Assembly: GCA_018662925.1 (NCBI GenBank)
Contig: JABJFC010000082.1
Location: forward strand, 1 to 63,045
Direction: 5' to 3'
Origin: Alphaproteobacteria bacterium
GTDB taxonomy: Bacteria; Pseudomonadota; Alphaproteobacteria; 16-39-46; JABJFC01
Length of the DNA: 63,045 nucleotides
Position numbers and translations under genes: made by a program. Below, one piece after another: positions 1 through 8,755 of this stretch. Within the stretch, counting starts at the first letter, position 1, and every line of letters starts with the position of its first letter. Below the pieces are notes generated by a model that worked only from the letters and a program-made list of their open reading frames with translations, made no database searches and was not told the origin of the DNA.

Positions 1-57
1 CACTGTGTACATCCTTTCTAGCCTTTCCTTAAATGGAAAAAGACTATCTGAAGTTAA

Positions 58-612
58 TACTTTGGGTGGCTCACTTTTTCTCCGCCTTTTTACGACGGAG
101 CCACCCTGCTCAGTGGCTCATTATTACTCCGCTATTTACAGGTAGATATAGATAACGACAGGCTTTTGGTTGATGGGCTGGAACGTGTACAAAACTTAGT
201 GATTATGAACATAAATCGCAACGTTACTGCGCTAGAGTGCATGGACAAGTTTGAGTACTTAAGTAGATGGGCTAATTTACAACTAAAAAACTTGCAACTA
301 TCAGGATTAGAGAAACTTACTGAGATAACGTGTGGCATGTTTTATGCTCTTGCCCTAGAAAGGTTAGATCTATCGGGAGCAGAGAACCTTACCGGAATTG
401 GGGGATCCTTCATAGGAGCTTCGTACTTGTTGAGCCGCTTAGATCTCTCTGGAATGCACAACTTTAAATTATTATCTGGCGAGTCTTTAAGTCGATTTCA
501 ACAAGAGGATGCTCACAGGGAAAGAGTCCTCATTACTCCTAAGGAGACGATCACCATTCAAACATGTGAGAGAATGAGTGTATTATTGAGAGAGCTTCAA
601 AAGAGAGACTAG
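58..612 (+). pseudogene. Leucine-rich-repeat protein remnant (5' truncated)
   Basis: The frame is open from about 58 to the stop at 612, but in-frame stops at 49-57 and the lack of an ATG leave only a weak TTG at 166 as a start. Repeat-like units are visible: LERLDLSGAENLTGIG and LSRLDLSGMHNF fit the LxxLxLS pattern of leucine-rich repeats. LRR-like sequence also seems to continue upstream of the TTG (RLLVDGLERVQNL). The last 45 residues are a charged, non-repeat tail. LRR proteins bind other proteins and are common effectors or surface proteins in host-associated bacteria, but the ligand is unknown here. I read it as the 3' end of a larger decayed gene. It could be a short functional protein started at TTG 166. 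Confidence 0.5.
64..106. repeat. 9-bp inverted repeat
   Basis: GGGTGGCTC (64-72) and GAGCCACCC (98-106) are exact inverted complements around a 25-base pyrimidine-rich spacer. The structure lies where the LRR reading frame loses similarity to LRRs, so it may belong to an inserted element or an old terminator. There is no T-tract on either side. Confidence 0.35.
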
Positions 613-983
613 GCCCGTAGGCTGTTTTACCAGCTTGTGGGCAAATAGTGGCAGAATTCTAGAGTGAGTTCTCATACCTCAGATAGGTATTTTTAACGTC
701 GAAGTGCGAATTCCTCCTGGGTGCATTCAGAATGAGGTATGACTTTCTCTTAGGGCAATTTTAACGTCGAAGTCCGAGGTAAGTTTGAAATTAAAGTATA
801 GATATAGAGCTATATTTTGATTTTTAAAGTTATAAATCTTAAATTCAAGTAAAGAGGGCCCAAGTAATACTTGACAATCTGACGATGACCCTGTAATCTC
901 ATGCAAAATTTATGTATAGCTGAGTTGGTGAATTTTAGATGAGTATTAAAAATTTAAAACATGAAGTGAAAGAGAGAGGATTT
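613..983. other. Non-coding stretch with a 19-bp direct repeat
   Basis: No convincing gene is visible. The sequence TTTTAACGTCGAAGT-CGA occurs twice, at 691-709 and 759-777, with one mismatch and a 68-base period. The inverted pair ATACCTC (674-680) and GAGGTAT (734-740) brackets the first copy. The repeats lie 200-290 bases before the secreted-protein gene at 984, so they could be regulatory sites or debris of the LRR gene. The rest is AT-rich. Confidence 0.4.
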
Positions 984-1478
984 ATGAAGTCATTATTTCT
1001 GGCGTCATTTGTGGGTTTTTGCGTGATAACCTTTACGCCTAATTTTGTTAAGGCTATGGATGATTTAGAGGGAGCAGATATAGAATCAATGAAGAGAGCC
1101 CTAAATGCTATAGAGCTACAAGAAAAACAAGATCAAGAGGGATTTGAGCACACGCTGAATGTAATTAATGAGCTGCGGGAAGTAGCCATTAAAAAAACAG
1201 AAGAAAATCTGAAATCTATAGAAGAAGCAGAACAAGAAACACTAAAAGGAATTGAAAAAGAAAAACAGGAAATGCATAAATTAATGGAAGACTCTAAAAC
1301 ACAGAGAGACGAAGATTATAGTCAGCTAAGAAAAAGATTTGAGGATAATAGTCTTATCTTGAAGAACACTCGACGAGGTGTACAGGAGCTTTCAGATGAA
1401 CTTGAAGGAGAGCGAGGCAAATGGAATGAAATTGAAGATAGATGGCGTAAATTTCAAAATGAAGAAAGTGATATTTAA
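984..1478 (+). CDS. Small secreted coiled-coil protein, unknown function
   Basis: I do not recognise a family. The start at 984 is preferred to an in-frame ATG at 939 because AGAGAGGA lies just upstream and the new N-terminus is a clean signal peptide: MKSLFLASFVGFCVITF..., cleaved near VKA. The mature part of about 140 residues is almost all charged heptad-like sequence (Glu, Lys, Gln, with spaced Leu/Ile) and is predicted by eye to be one long coiled coil. There are no cysteines after the signal peptide and no lipobox. Export by Sec to the periplasm or beyond is likely. The gene stands alone in AT-rich sequence between an LRR remnant and a small conserved gene on the other strand, which fits an accessory or host-interaction gene. 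A structural periplasmic role is equally possible. Confidence 0.7.
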   Translation: MKSLFLASFVGFCVITFTPNFVKAMDDLEGADIESMKRALNAIELQEKQDQEGFEHTLNVINELREVAIKKTEENLKSIEEAEQETLKGIEKEKQEMHKLMEDSKTQRDEDYSQLRKRFEDNSLILKNTRRGVQELSDELEGERGKWNEIEDRWRKFQNEESDI

Positions 1479-1735
1479 TAAAACTTGAAGCACTCTGAGT
1501 CTGAGGCGGGCAACTGGACGCCTCTATTAACATCTAGACATAACTTAACCATTTGATGCAACTGTAGTGGTTTTTTGGACGTTTTATAAATATCACAACC
1601 AGGATTTCTTAACGTTGAGAGTCGATTGCAAGCCTTATTCGAGCTTGGTTATCCTTTAGAAAAATTCTCAGAAGTGGTGGATTCTGGGCAATTCAAAAAG
1701 ACCATAACCCGCTCCATTCCTCCCATCGTTCATTT

Positions 1736-2017
1736 CTACTCTTCTTCCTGATGGATATGTTGCCATAAATAAAGGCTGTAGTGAACTTCCCAGGGGATGT
1801 CAGGGGCTTCTTCATCGTGATCCTGGGCGGCATCTCTAAAGATCTCTGCGAGTTTTTGATCGGTAAAATCGGTCTCCAGAGCTTTGTTCAGGGGCTTTAG
1901 AGCATGATTTGCATACCATTGGGACCAGTCTGGATCTACGCCACCTGCCTCAATAAAGGCCTTGTGGTGAGCCAGTCCCGTTTCTTCGAGAATCTTTTTA
2001 ACTTCTTCCATGGCCAT
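1736..2017 (-). CDS. Small conserved hypothetical protein
   Basis: A protein of 93 residues starting MAMEEVKKIL. The start at 2017 has AGGAGA seven bases upstream; a GTG at 2041 in the same frame lacks such a site. The segment HHKAFIEAGG followed by DPDWSQWYANH resembles a small widespread family I recall only as conserved hypothetical, with a Trp/Tyr-rich core and an acidic C-terminus (HQEEE). There is no signal peptide or membrane segment, so it should be cytoplasmic. It has no operon partner: the secreted protein and the antiporter around it are on the other strand. No function can be assigned. Confidence 0.65.
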   Translation of the reverse strand: MAMEEVKKILEETGLAHHKAFIEAGGVDPDWSQWYANHALKPLNKALETDFTDQKLAEIFRDAAQDHDEEAPDIPWEVHYSLYLWQHIHQEEE

Positions 2018-2140
2018 GATTAATTCTCCTATAGCCAACACCTACCCTTGATTATAGTCTCTTTGTTGCCTCATTCCAAACATTTTGAGCATGACCTTTG
2101 GTAAAGAGTTATTTATAATAAATAAAAAAAGGGAGGCGGG

Positions 2141-3382
2141 ATGAATATACTGGACGCTGGGTTACCAATTTGGATTGTGGTGTTTTGTCTTTGTTTGCTA
2201 TTTTTTACGGGAATACAGCATTACACCCGTAAATCACTTTTGCCCCCAGAATGCTGGATCCTTCTTGGCGGTCTTTTTTATGGGATTTTATCTCGGTACT
2301 TTGGAGACTATCTTCCTCTGATTTCACTGGGACACGATGTGGTGATTCTCTTAATTCTACCTGTATTAATTTTTGCAGCAGGGCGAAGTGTTAAGCCTCA
2401 GGTTTTAGAATCAGAGGCAATTCCTATCGGATTTTTCTCATTATTTGGTGTTGTGATAACCATGTTTCTCATTGGGTTACCTATAGCCTATATGCTGGAT
2501 ATCCCTCTTATGCACGGATTGCTTTTTGGAGCAGCCATCTCTGCCACGGATCCTGCGGCAGTTACAGCTATCTTCAATCGATTTACAGTGCCCGAAAGAC
2601 TTAAACTTCTTGTGGAAGGAGAGTCTCTTTTTAATGATGGGACCGCCATGGTTCTTTTTGCTCTTGTCGCAGGATTCCTTTTCCAGGGTGGTATGTTTCA
2701 CCTAGGAAATACAATCTTTGCTATCACCTGGTCTTTGGTCGGGGCTTTTTTCTTGGGAGTCGTGACTGGTTGGTGTGCCTCTTTTATTATTAAGATTTGG
2801 CACGAGCATCATAATTTTTTTCCATTAAGTTTGACGCTTGTTTTGGCACTAGGAACCTTTCTGGTGGCTGAAAAGTTGTTGCATGTTTCTGGCGTCGTTG
2901 CTGTGCTCATGGCTGCAATCGTTTTTGCCAGAAAACAGCGATTGAGAGAGCAAGATGAGAAGCATACGGATAAGGCGCGTCTTTTTGGATCCTTTTGGGA
3001 TTATATAAGTACTCTTATTAATAGCTTTCTGTTCTTCTTTCTCGGTGTTTCTACAGGGGCTCATCCTTATAATCTTCCTTTGGAATTTTTAATGGGTGCT
3101 TTGATATTTGTAATCCTATCTAGAGCAATTCTAGTATACGTTGGAGGTGGGGCCCTCAGGGCAGTAGGAACAAAATTGCCTCTTTCCTGGATGAACGTAT
3201 TAACTCTTGGGGGAGTGCGTGGTGCTGTTTCGGCTGCGCTTATCTTGCTGTTACCCCATGACTACGCTCATGGAGAAACCTTTCTTTGCCTTGTTTTTGG
3301 TGTGATCTTTTTTAGCCTGATTGTTCAGCCTCCTTTGATGGCCCTTTATCTTAAGAGCACAAAGCTACCGGGAAAGGCGTAG
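2141..3382 (+). CDS. Na+/H+ antiporter, CPA1 (NhaP) family
   Basis: A 413-residue inner-membrane protein with about 12 hydrophobic segments. It exchanges protons for Na+ (or K+) and would serve pH and sodium homeostasis. CPA1 marks are SATDPAAV near residues 134-141 and GESLFNDGTAMV near 160-171, whose Asn-Asp pair (165-166) is the ion-binding site of the family. The start has GGGAGGCGGG just upstream. There is no cytoplasmic C-terminal RCK or cyclic-nucleotide domain, so this is the short form. It is monocistronic and converges with the ELM1-like gene. Cation specificity (Na+ against K+) cannot be read from sequence. Confidence 0.9.
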   Translation: MNILDAGLPIWIVVFCLCLLFFTGIQHYTRKSLLPPECWILLGGLFYGILSRYFGDYLPLISLGHDVVILLILPVLIFAAGRSVKPQVLESEAIPIGFFSLFGVVITMFLIGLPIAYMLDIPLMHGLLFGAAISATDPAAVTAIFNRFTVPERLKLLVEGESLFNDGTAMVLFALVAGFLFQGGMFHLGNTIFAITWSLVGAFFLGVVTGWCASFIIKIWHEHHNFFPLSLTLVLALGTFLVAEKLLHVSGVVAVLMAAIVFARKQRLREQDEKHTDKARLFGSFWDYISTLINSFLFFFLGVSTGAHPYNLPLEFLMGALIFVILSRAILVYVGGGALRAVGTKLPLSWMNVLTLGGVRGAVSAALILLLPHDYAHGETFLCLVFGVIFFSLIVQPPLMALYLKSTKLPGKA

Positions 3383-3407
3383 AGAGATATTACTTAAAAG
3401 CACTTCT

Positions 3408-4364
3408 TCAGATATTAAGGATTTTTCTAATTTTCTCAGCGATTTTTTTTGGTTCATCCAGGGGTGGATAAGTCCAGTTTTCCAAATTCCCCTGAAATGG
3501 GCGGGTGTATCCCAGTTCTTGAAAATGTTTATGGAATCGTTGAAATTTATCAGACTTTCCGGGCAGCGGGATGATGTAAACAGGCTTTCCTGTGGAGGCT
3601 GCTTCAGAGGCCATTGAGACTGAATCTTGGGTCAGTAATATGTGATCGGCGATTCCCAAGAAACCCAGATAAGGATTTTCTCCTGACCAATCCCAAAGCA
3701 TATGGGGTGTGTTTTTCAAACATTCGTGCAGAACTGTATATGCCGAATCTTTTGTTCTGCGGGAGCCTGTAATAAGAAGGCTCACATTATGTTTTTTGGA
3801 AAGGGCGGCCAATTGTTGTCCAATGGAGTTCATGACTTTGTCATCCAATTGGTAGTATTTATTGGGTCCTCCTATAAGAACGGCTACATAAGGAGGCTTT
3901 AAATGGGAAATCCTGGGCTTGAGGGATTTAATCGCTTGATCACACTTTGTTTTGGTGACTTTGTGGAGAGCGCCGTGGGTCGTTAGGATGTTGTTTCCAC
4001 TCAGTTGATCGTGAAAAGGTGAAACCACCACATCGAAACGGCTGGGAGAGAGTCGGGGGCCTTGAACAAAAATAACGCGGGTTTTTCCTTTAGATTTTTT
4101 GCGAATGGCAGCAGCAGGTGCCGCACTTGGACGTCCAGAGGCAATGAGAAGATCTGGCCAAGGTGCTTTGAGTTGATCTCTTTCTGGAGATTGTGCCCAC
4201 AAGGGAATTGGCCACAAATGGGCAGGAAGATGTGTCCAGGGAAAACGGGTCGTGACACGCTTTACAGTTGGCGAAAGGTTAAGGGCTTCAGCGAGACCAA
4301 GACACTGGTTCTCTGTCCCCGCTTTTCCATCTGTAACAATCCAGCACGAAAGGGACTCTGACAT
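3408..4364 (-). CDS. ELM1-family (DUF1022) protein
   Basis: A protein of 318 residues opening with SCWIVTDGKAGTENQCLGLA, the hallmark start of the family named after plant mitochondrial fission factor ELM1. Bacterial members are common in alphaproteobacteria and have a glycosyltransferase-B-like fold: here VAVLIGGPNKYY and LLITGSRRT look like the start of the second Rossmann half, and LTQDSVSMASEAASTGKPVY like the nucleotide-sugar-site region. Its reaction is unknown; a role in envelope glycan or lipid modification is inference. It lies three bases downstream of greA on the same strand and may be co-transcribed with it. Confidence 0.85.
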   Translation of the reverse strand: MSESLSCWIVTDGKAGTENQCLGLAEALNLSPTVKRVTTRFPWTHLPAHLWPIPLWAQSPERDQLKAPWPDLLIASGRPSAAPAAAIRKKSKGKTRVIFVQGPRLSPSRFDVVVSPFHDQLSGNNILTTHGALHKVTKTKCDQAIKSLKPRISHLKPPYVAVLIGGPNKYYQLDDKVMNSIGQQLAALSKKHNVSLLITGSRRTKDSAYTVLHECLKNTPHMLWDWSGENPYLGFLGIADHILLTQDSVSMASEAASTGKPVYIIPLPGKSDKFQRFHKHFQELGYTRPFQGNLENWTYPPLDEPKKIAEKIRKILNI

Positions 4365-4367
4365 CGA

Positions 4368-4841
4368 TTAGCTGTAACGGATCTCATTGATTTCATAGGC
4401 GCGGCTACCGTTGGGTGTGGTTACTTCAATGGAGTTACCAACTGATTTCCCAATGAGAGCCCTTGCAAGAGGAGATGTAATCGATAAAAGCCCCAGGCTG
4501 ATGTCTGACTCGTCTGTTCCAACGATTTGATACGCGCTTTCTTGATCAGTATCTTCATCGGTGAGCGTGACTTTAGCTCCGAATTTGACAGTGTCGCCGG
4601 AAAGCTTTGAGATGTCTATGACCTCGGCACGAGCAGTTTTATCCTCAAGTTCAGCAATCCGGCCTTCAATAAAGCCCTGTCGCTCCCTCGCTGCATGGTA
4701 CTCGGCATTTTCCGAAAGATCTCCCAACTCACGTGCAGAAGAAATTGCCTGAATGACCTCTGGTCGCTCTACAGATCTCAAGTGCTTCAACTCTTCTTGA
4801 ATTTTGTTGAAACCATTTTGTGTCATTGGCACTTTGTCCAT
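4368..4841 (-). CDS. greA: Transcription elongation factor GreA
   Basis: GreA (157 residues) enters the RNA polymerase secondary channel and stimulates cleavage of backtracked transcripts. The N-terminal coiled coil is clear, with the acidic tip region [15 protein letters not shown] around residues 42-56 carrying the Asp/Glu that chelate catalytic Mg2+. It is followed by the FKBP-like C-terminal domain ([11 protein letters not shown]... and [16 protein letters not shown]). Length is normal for the family. The start [11 protein letters not shown] has AAGGAGA upstream. The ELM1-like gene follows directly. Confidence is high. Confidence 0.96.
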   Translation of the reverse strand: MDKVPMTQNGFNKIQEELKHLRSVERPEVIQAISSARELGDLSENAEYHAARERQGFIEGRIAELEDKTARAEVIDISKLSGDTVKFGAKVTLTDEDTDQESAYQIVGTDESDISLGLLSITSPLARALIGKSVGNSIEVTTPNGSRAYEINEIRYS

Positions 4842-5132
4842 GGAAGAATCTCCTTTTAAGTCTTTTGAAGGGGCTACTCTACACCCAAAAAAAAATAGAA
4901 ACCAGCATATTCTTACTGCCGACGTGTCTTTTTATAGACATACTATGAGTTTGTAAACGGTTTTATTTCTATTAAAGTCGTTGTATGAATTTGAGTAAGA
5001 AAGCTGAAGTAGTAGGGATGAAGTTTGTAAAAGCAATGTATTACAATTGGATATCATAACTAGCGGGAAGATCATACACAGGGACAGATACATCCGGACC
5101 CGAGATTTGTTTCTGGCTAGCTGTTGGCTACG

Positions 5133-8100
5133 CTAGGCCTTTCTTAAGTCCAGCTTTAATTTTTCTAATTTTACTTCTATTTCTTGAATGACCGGAGTCC
5201 CGCTTGGGAATCTGTCTTGTGAACATGTCAAAGCATCTTCTAAATATTTGATAGATTTATTGTAAAACTTATAAGATTCTATTTTATCTCCATTCTTAAG
5301 AGCTATCTCACTTTTCTTTTTATAAAGGTCAGACAAGGCTTCTAACGGTCTATAATAAGTGTAATGCTTCTCATTTTTGAGAATTGCCTCAGAAGCTAGC
5401 AAATGTTGCTCAGCTTGCTCAAATTTATGACTTTCAATCAAACAAAGGCCTAGTTTGATATGTAACTTTGTAACATCGAATATATTCCCATCTTCTGCTA
5501 AATACACCTTCAAAGCTTGCGTTAACAGGTTCTCTGCTTTTTCAACATCCCCTAGATGTTTATATGTATTTCCTAGGTAGCGTAAGACCCAGGAGCTTTT
5601 TATATGTTTTTCATTGTAAATTTTTTTGTAAATAGCAAAACTAGCTTCAAGATAGGTCTTGGCTTCCTCGTGATTCCCCAACTTATCGGAAATCTCTCCT
5701 AAATATGCGAGTACCCAAGCGGTGCAAGAATGATGGTTTCCATAGTGTTTACTATATATATCATAACTTTTTTGCAGTAACTCATTTGCTCTCTCATAGT
5801 AACCCAAAACTTCATACAGATTTCCTAAACGAATATAACTCCAAGCTGTTCGAATATGCCTAGGGCCATATGTTTTTTCGAGAACGCTGCTCCCTTTCTT
5901 TAATAGCTCTAGTGCTTTTTCAAATTCACCCAAGTTTTTATGAATATGTCCAAGTTTAACAGCTGCATAAGCTGTATCAATATGATCCTCTCCGTGGTGT
6001 TTTTTCAAGATTTGGTAGCCCATATTACCATATTTGAAAGCACTTAGACTGTCTGAAAACAGCCTGTAAGGAGAGTCTAGTCGCAAAGCAACTTTGGCAA
6101 ATCTTACGTCTTCTTTTCCATAGGTTTGTTCAGTGATTTTTAAACTGTTTTTTATCGTTTCAATGGCCTTCCCAGCTTGCCCCATATGTAGATATACCTC
6201 ACCTAAATTCGTTAGAACGGAAGCCGTTTTTATGTGATTCGCTCCAAAAAGCCTTTTATGTATTGAAAGGCTTTCCAAAAGAACGGTTTTTGCACGCTTA
6301 AATTTATTTATATAAATGTAAATTTTCCCTAGTTTCTCAGTCAAACCGGCCAGATCTGCATCTGACAAAACTTTCTTATGTTTTAACAGTTCTTGAAAGT
6401 GTCCCCGTAGCTGTCTTATTTTTGCAATGTCTTCATTTTCGATTGCGTGAAGGGTAGCTCCATTTATAGAGGATGAAAGCTTTCTAACAGGTTCCCTGAA
6501 ATGTTTAACGGTAAAGCGTCGTTCCAGATGGCTGAGAGCTATCTGCTGAATTCTTTTATGAATGGAAAATTTACGAAAGTCGTTTGATTTTGCAGAGGGT
6601 AGTTCCACGAGAGAATGTTTATTTAGCTCATGTATAAATGTATCTACAACAATGGGAGACTTCACTTTTTCAAGAAGTTCTCTGGGAATATCCTGTGAGT
6701 TTAAGAGACTAATAAGGAGCAGGAGATCCTTAAAATCTTGATTGCATTTTAAAATCCTGTCGATGGACAATAAAACAATAGCATGTCTGGTTTTACGATA
6801 ATTTCCAATATCACAGAGGATCCTTTCTTGACTGGCCAAAAACTCTTCACTAGATATGTGCATATATTCAAGGTATTTTTTTAGTGATATCTTAGACTCA
6901 GTAATGTAATTGCCAGCAATTGAGATATCCAAAGGATACGGGGGGATGTTTTCTACGAAACTGATTAGTTCCTCAATTTTATCCTTTTCATACTTCTTCT
7001 TACCTATAATTTTTTTCAGTAGAGCAAGCTTTTCTACTTCTGTTAGATGATGAATGCGGATGATTTTATCGTTTTCCAAGAAGCAACTATTTTGTAGATT
7101 ATTATTTCGACTCGTAATGATAACCTTACCGTCTCCCCAGGTCTTTGATTCATAGGGGAAATGGTACTTAATTTCTTCAAAAGAACCTATATTATCAAAC
7201 AGTAGATACCAATTTTTACATTTTCTTAGTTTAGACTGGACAAATAAGAGAATTTTCTTTCTTCGCACTTTCGCATTATCGATTTTTTCAATTAAGTTAA
7301 GATGATCCCCATCTTCTTGATTTGTTGCAAGCGCGTAGGCAAGATTTACAAATGATCCTAAAAAGCTAGTCTTACTTTCAGCCTTGATTTCCCATATTAG
7401 GGAAGCACTCTGTTCACTTAAATAGGTGCGGGCAATGGTTGTTTTGCCAGCACCGCCAGCTCCCACTAATGCAACAGTTTGAATGCCAGATCCTGTATTT
7501 AATTTCTCATCTATAGTTTTGTATATTTCAGAACGAGCCAAAGATGTTTCTTGGTTGGGAACATGAAGATCTGAACGAATAATTTCGACGTCAGAAGAAA
7601 AATTATTTGTGTCAAAATACCACATAGATAGCATCGTTGTTGTACAACCTAGAACTATTATAAAAAGGGATGTCAACATCACGATAGAGGCTGCAGACAT
7701 TCTCCCCGTGGATCGCACCTGTTTAGCTAAAATACCTATGGTTTTCTTTTGGATTTCTTGTGTATATTTTTCTTCTGTTCTTTTTATTTTTTCGAGCTTT
7801 TTCCAGAGGCGTGGATGGCTGCTTTGAGTCAGCTTCTTGATTGCGATACATTCTTTCTTAAAATTAGCAATGATCCCACTTAGTGGGATAAAAGGCAGCA
7901 CCCGTTTCAAGATGTGTAGTACATTTAAATAAAGTTGTTTTTTATCCCTAAAATCCACATAGGCTATATCTCTTAATTCTGCGGGGATTGATAGCCTCAT
8001 ATCCCCATCCAAAAGCAACGGTATTACGGAACTTGGTCTCTTTTTAGCTTTTTTAATGACCCGTGGGATTTCTTCTTTAATACCCGTTCCTTCTTTATCC

Positions 8101-8414
8101 GAATTAAGTCTCTTCATGAGACATTCAGACATGGCATAAACAACAAAATCTACTTCGTCAGTATCAATTTTATTAATATGTTTTGAGATTGAACTGTGAG
8201 CGTCAGCTATATCGATTAATGTCTTAATGCCTGCAAGCTTAAGATATTCTTCAATTTTACGGACAACGGAAACGTTTAAGCTACTTTCCCAGCAATATCC
8301 AAGGAAACAAACGGGCTTCTTCTTATCAATTTTTGTGGAAATATCATGCAGAATTCGTTCAAATGCAACCTTAATAAGATCATCGTGAATTTTAGAAATA
8401 GAACTATATTCCAA
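5133..8414 (-). CDS. Membrane-anchored TIR-like / NB-ARC / TPR STAND ATPase
   Basis: About 1,093 residues. The start is a TTG at 8414, with GGAG seven bases upstream; another TTG at 8432 would add six residues. Order, numbering from 8432: residues 40-180 form a TIR/SEFIR-like domain (VCFLGYCWES, a strand-helix GIKTLIDIA, then VDFVVYAMSEC and SSVIPLLLDGD); 190-240 basic coiled coil; 246-270 one transmembrane helix; from about 300 an NB-ARC ATPase with Walker A GAGGAGKT (324-331), Walker B-like WYLLFDNIG and sensor GKVIITSRN; a winged-helix region; then at least eight 42-residue tetratricopeptide repeats of the kinesin-light-chain type. STAND proteins sense a ligand through the repeats, oligomerise with ATP and activate the N-terminal effector. 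TIR effectors usually hydrolyse NAD+ or signal by adhesion. The sequence is AT-rich compared with its neighbours, suggesting transfer. Roles in phage defence or host interaction are both possible. Confidence 0.8.
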   Translation of the reverse strand: MEYSSISKIHDDLIKVAFERILHDISTKIDKKKPVCFLGYCWESSLNVSVVRKIEEYLKLAGIKTLIDIADAHSSISKHINKIDTDEVDFVVYAMSECLMKRLNSDKEGTGIKEEIPRVIKKAKKRPSSVIPLLLDGDMRLSIPAELRDIAYVDFRDKKQLYLNVLHILKRVLPFIPLSGIIANFKKECIAIKKLTQSSHPRLWKKLEKIKRTEEKYTQEIQKKTIGILAKQVRSTGRMSAASIVMLTSLFIIVLGCTTTMLSMWYFDTNNFSSDVEIIRSDLHVPNQETSLARSEIYKTIDEKLNTGSGIQTVALVGAGGAGKTTIARTYLSEQSASLIWEIKAESKTSFLGSFVNLAYALATNQEDGDHLNLIEKIDNAKVRRKKILLFVQSKLRKCKNWYLLFDNIGSFEEIKYHFPYESKTWGDGKVIITSRNNNLQNSCFLENDKIIRIHHLTEVEKLALLKKIIGKKKYEKDKIEELISFVENIPPYPLDISIAGNYITESKISLKKYLEYMHISSEEFLASQERILCDIGNYRKTRHAIVLLSIDRILKCNQDFKDLLLLISLLNSQDIPRELLEKVKSPIVVDTFIHELNKHSLVELPSAKSNDFRKFSIHKRIQQIALSHLERRFTVKHFREPVRKLSSSINGATLHAIENEDIAKIRQLRGHFQELLKHKKVLSDADLAGLTEKLGKIYIYINKFKRAKTVLLESLSIHKRLFGANHIKTASVLTNLGEVYLHMGQAGKAIETIKNSLKITEQTYGKEDVRFAKVALRLDSPYRLFSDSLSAFKYGNMGYQILKKHHGEDHIDTAYAAVKLGHIHKNLGEFEKALELLKKGSSVLEKTYGPRHIRTAWSYIRLGNLYEVLGYYERANELLQKSYDIYSKHYGNHHSCTAWVLAYLGEISDKLGNHEEAKTYLEASFAIYKKIYNEKHIKSSWVLRYLGNTYKHLGDVEKAENLLTQALKVYLAEDGNIFDVTKLHIKLGLCLIESHKFEQAEQHLLASEAILKNEKHYTYYRPLEALSDLYKKKSEIALKNGDKIESYKFYNKSIKYLEDALTCSQDRFPSGTPVIQEIEVKLEKLKLDLRKA

Positions 8415-8755
8415 TGAAAATCTCCACAACAAATTTATTCTTAAGGAAGTGATTCAATATAATTATTTTGCATTTTCATATCAATCCTAAACATTTGTGT
8501 ATACGAAAAGCAACTAAACTTTCTCCCTATAGAACAAAATTATTTTTTAATTTTATCATTAAAACTTTTGGCAAGTACAAACGGGAGAGTCCGTAGTTTT
8601 TAGGGGCAGTAATTAAATACTGAATGTTATTGTAATAAACGGGAGTTGCACTGGAGGTTGGCGTTTATGGGAAGTGGGATTGACAATTGGGGAAAATTGG
8701 ATGACTATCCACTAAGGATAGACCGAATTAGTTAAAGACAGCAAGGAGCTTGCTG
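8415..8755. other. Intergenic region between STAND gene and nadM-like gene
   Basis: Divergent intergenic region of about 340 bases with no gene visible. Its left half is AT-rich, as is the STAND gene. AAACGGGAG occurs twice (near 8578 and 8637). The right end carries the putative promoter and the ribosome binding site AAGGAG of the downstream gene. Confidence 0.4.
8680..8708 (+). promoter_or_regulatory. Putative sigma70-type promoter
   Basis: TTGACA at 8680-8685 matches the -35 consensus exactly. The -10 candidate GACTAT at 8703-8708, 17 bases later, is weak. The start codon at 8756 lies about 48 bases downstream. Confidence 0.35.

Noticed and set aside
1590-1751. Open frame of about 53 codons reading SRLQALFELGYPLEKFSEVV... 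on the plus strand
   Set aside because: It looks somewhat protein-like but has no start codon, a stop just upstream and overlaps the end of the gene on the other strand; too short to call a remnant with confidence.
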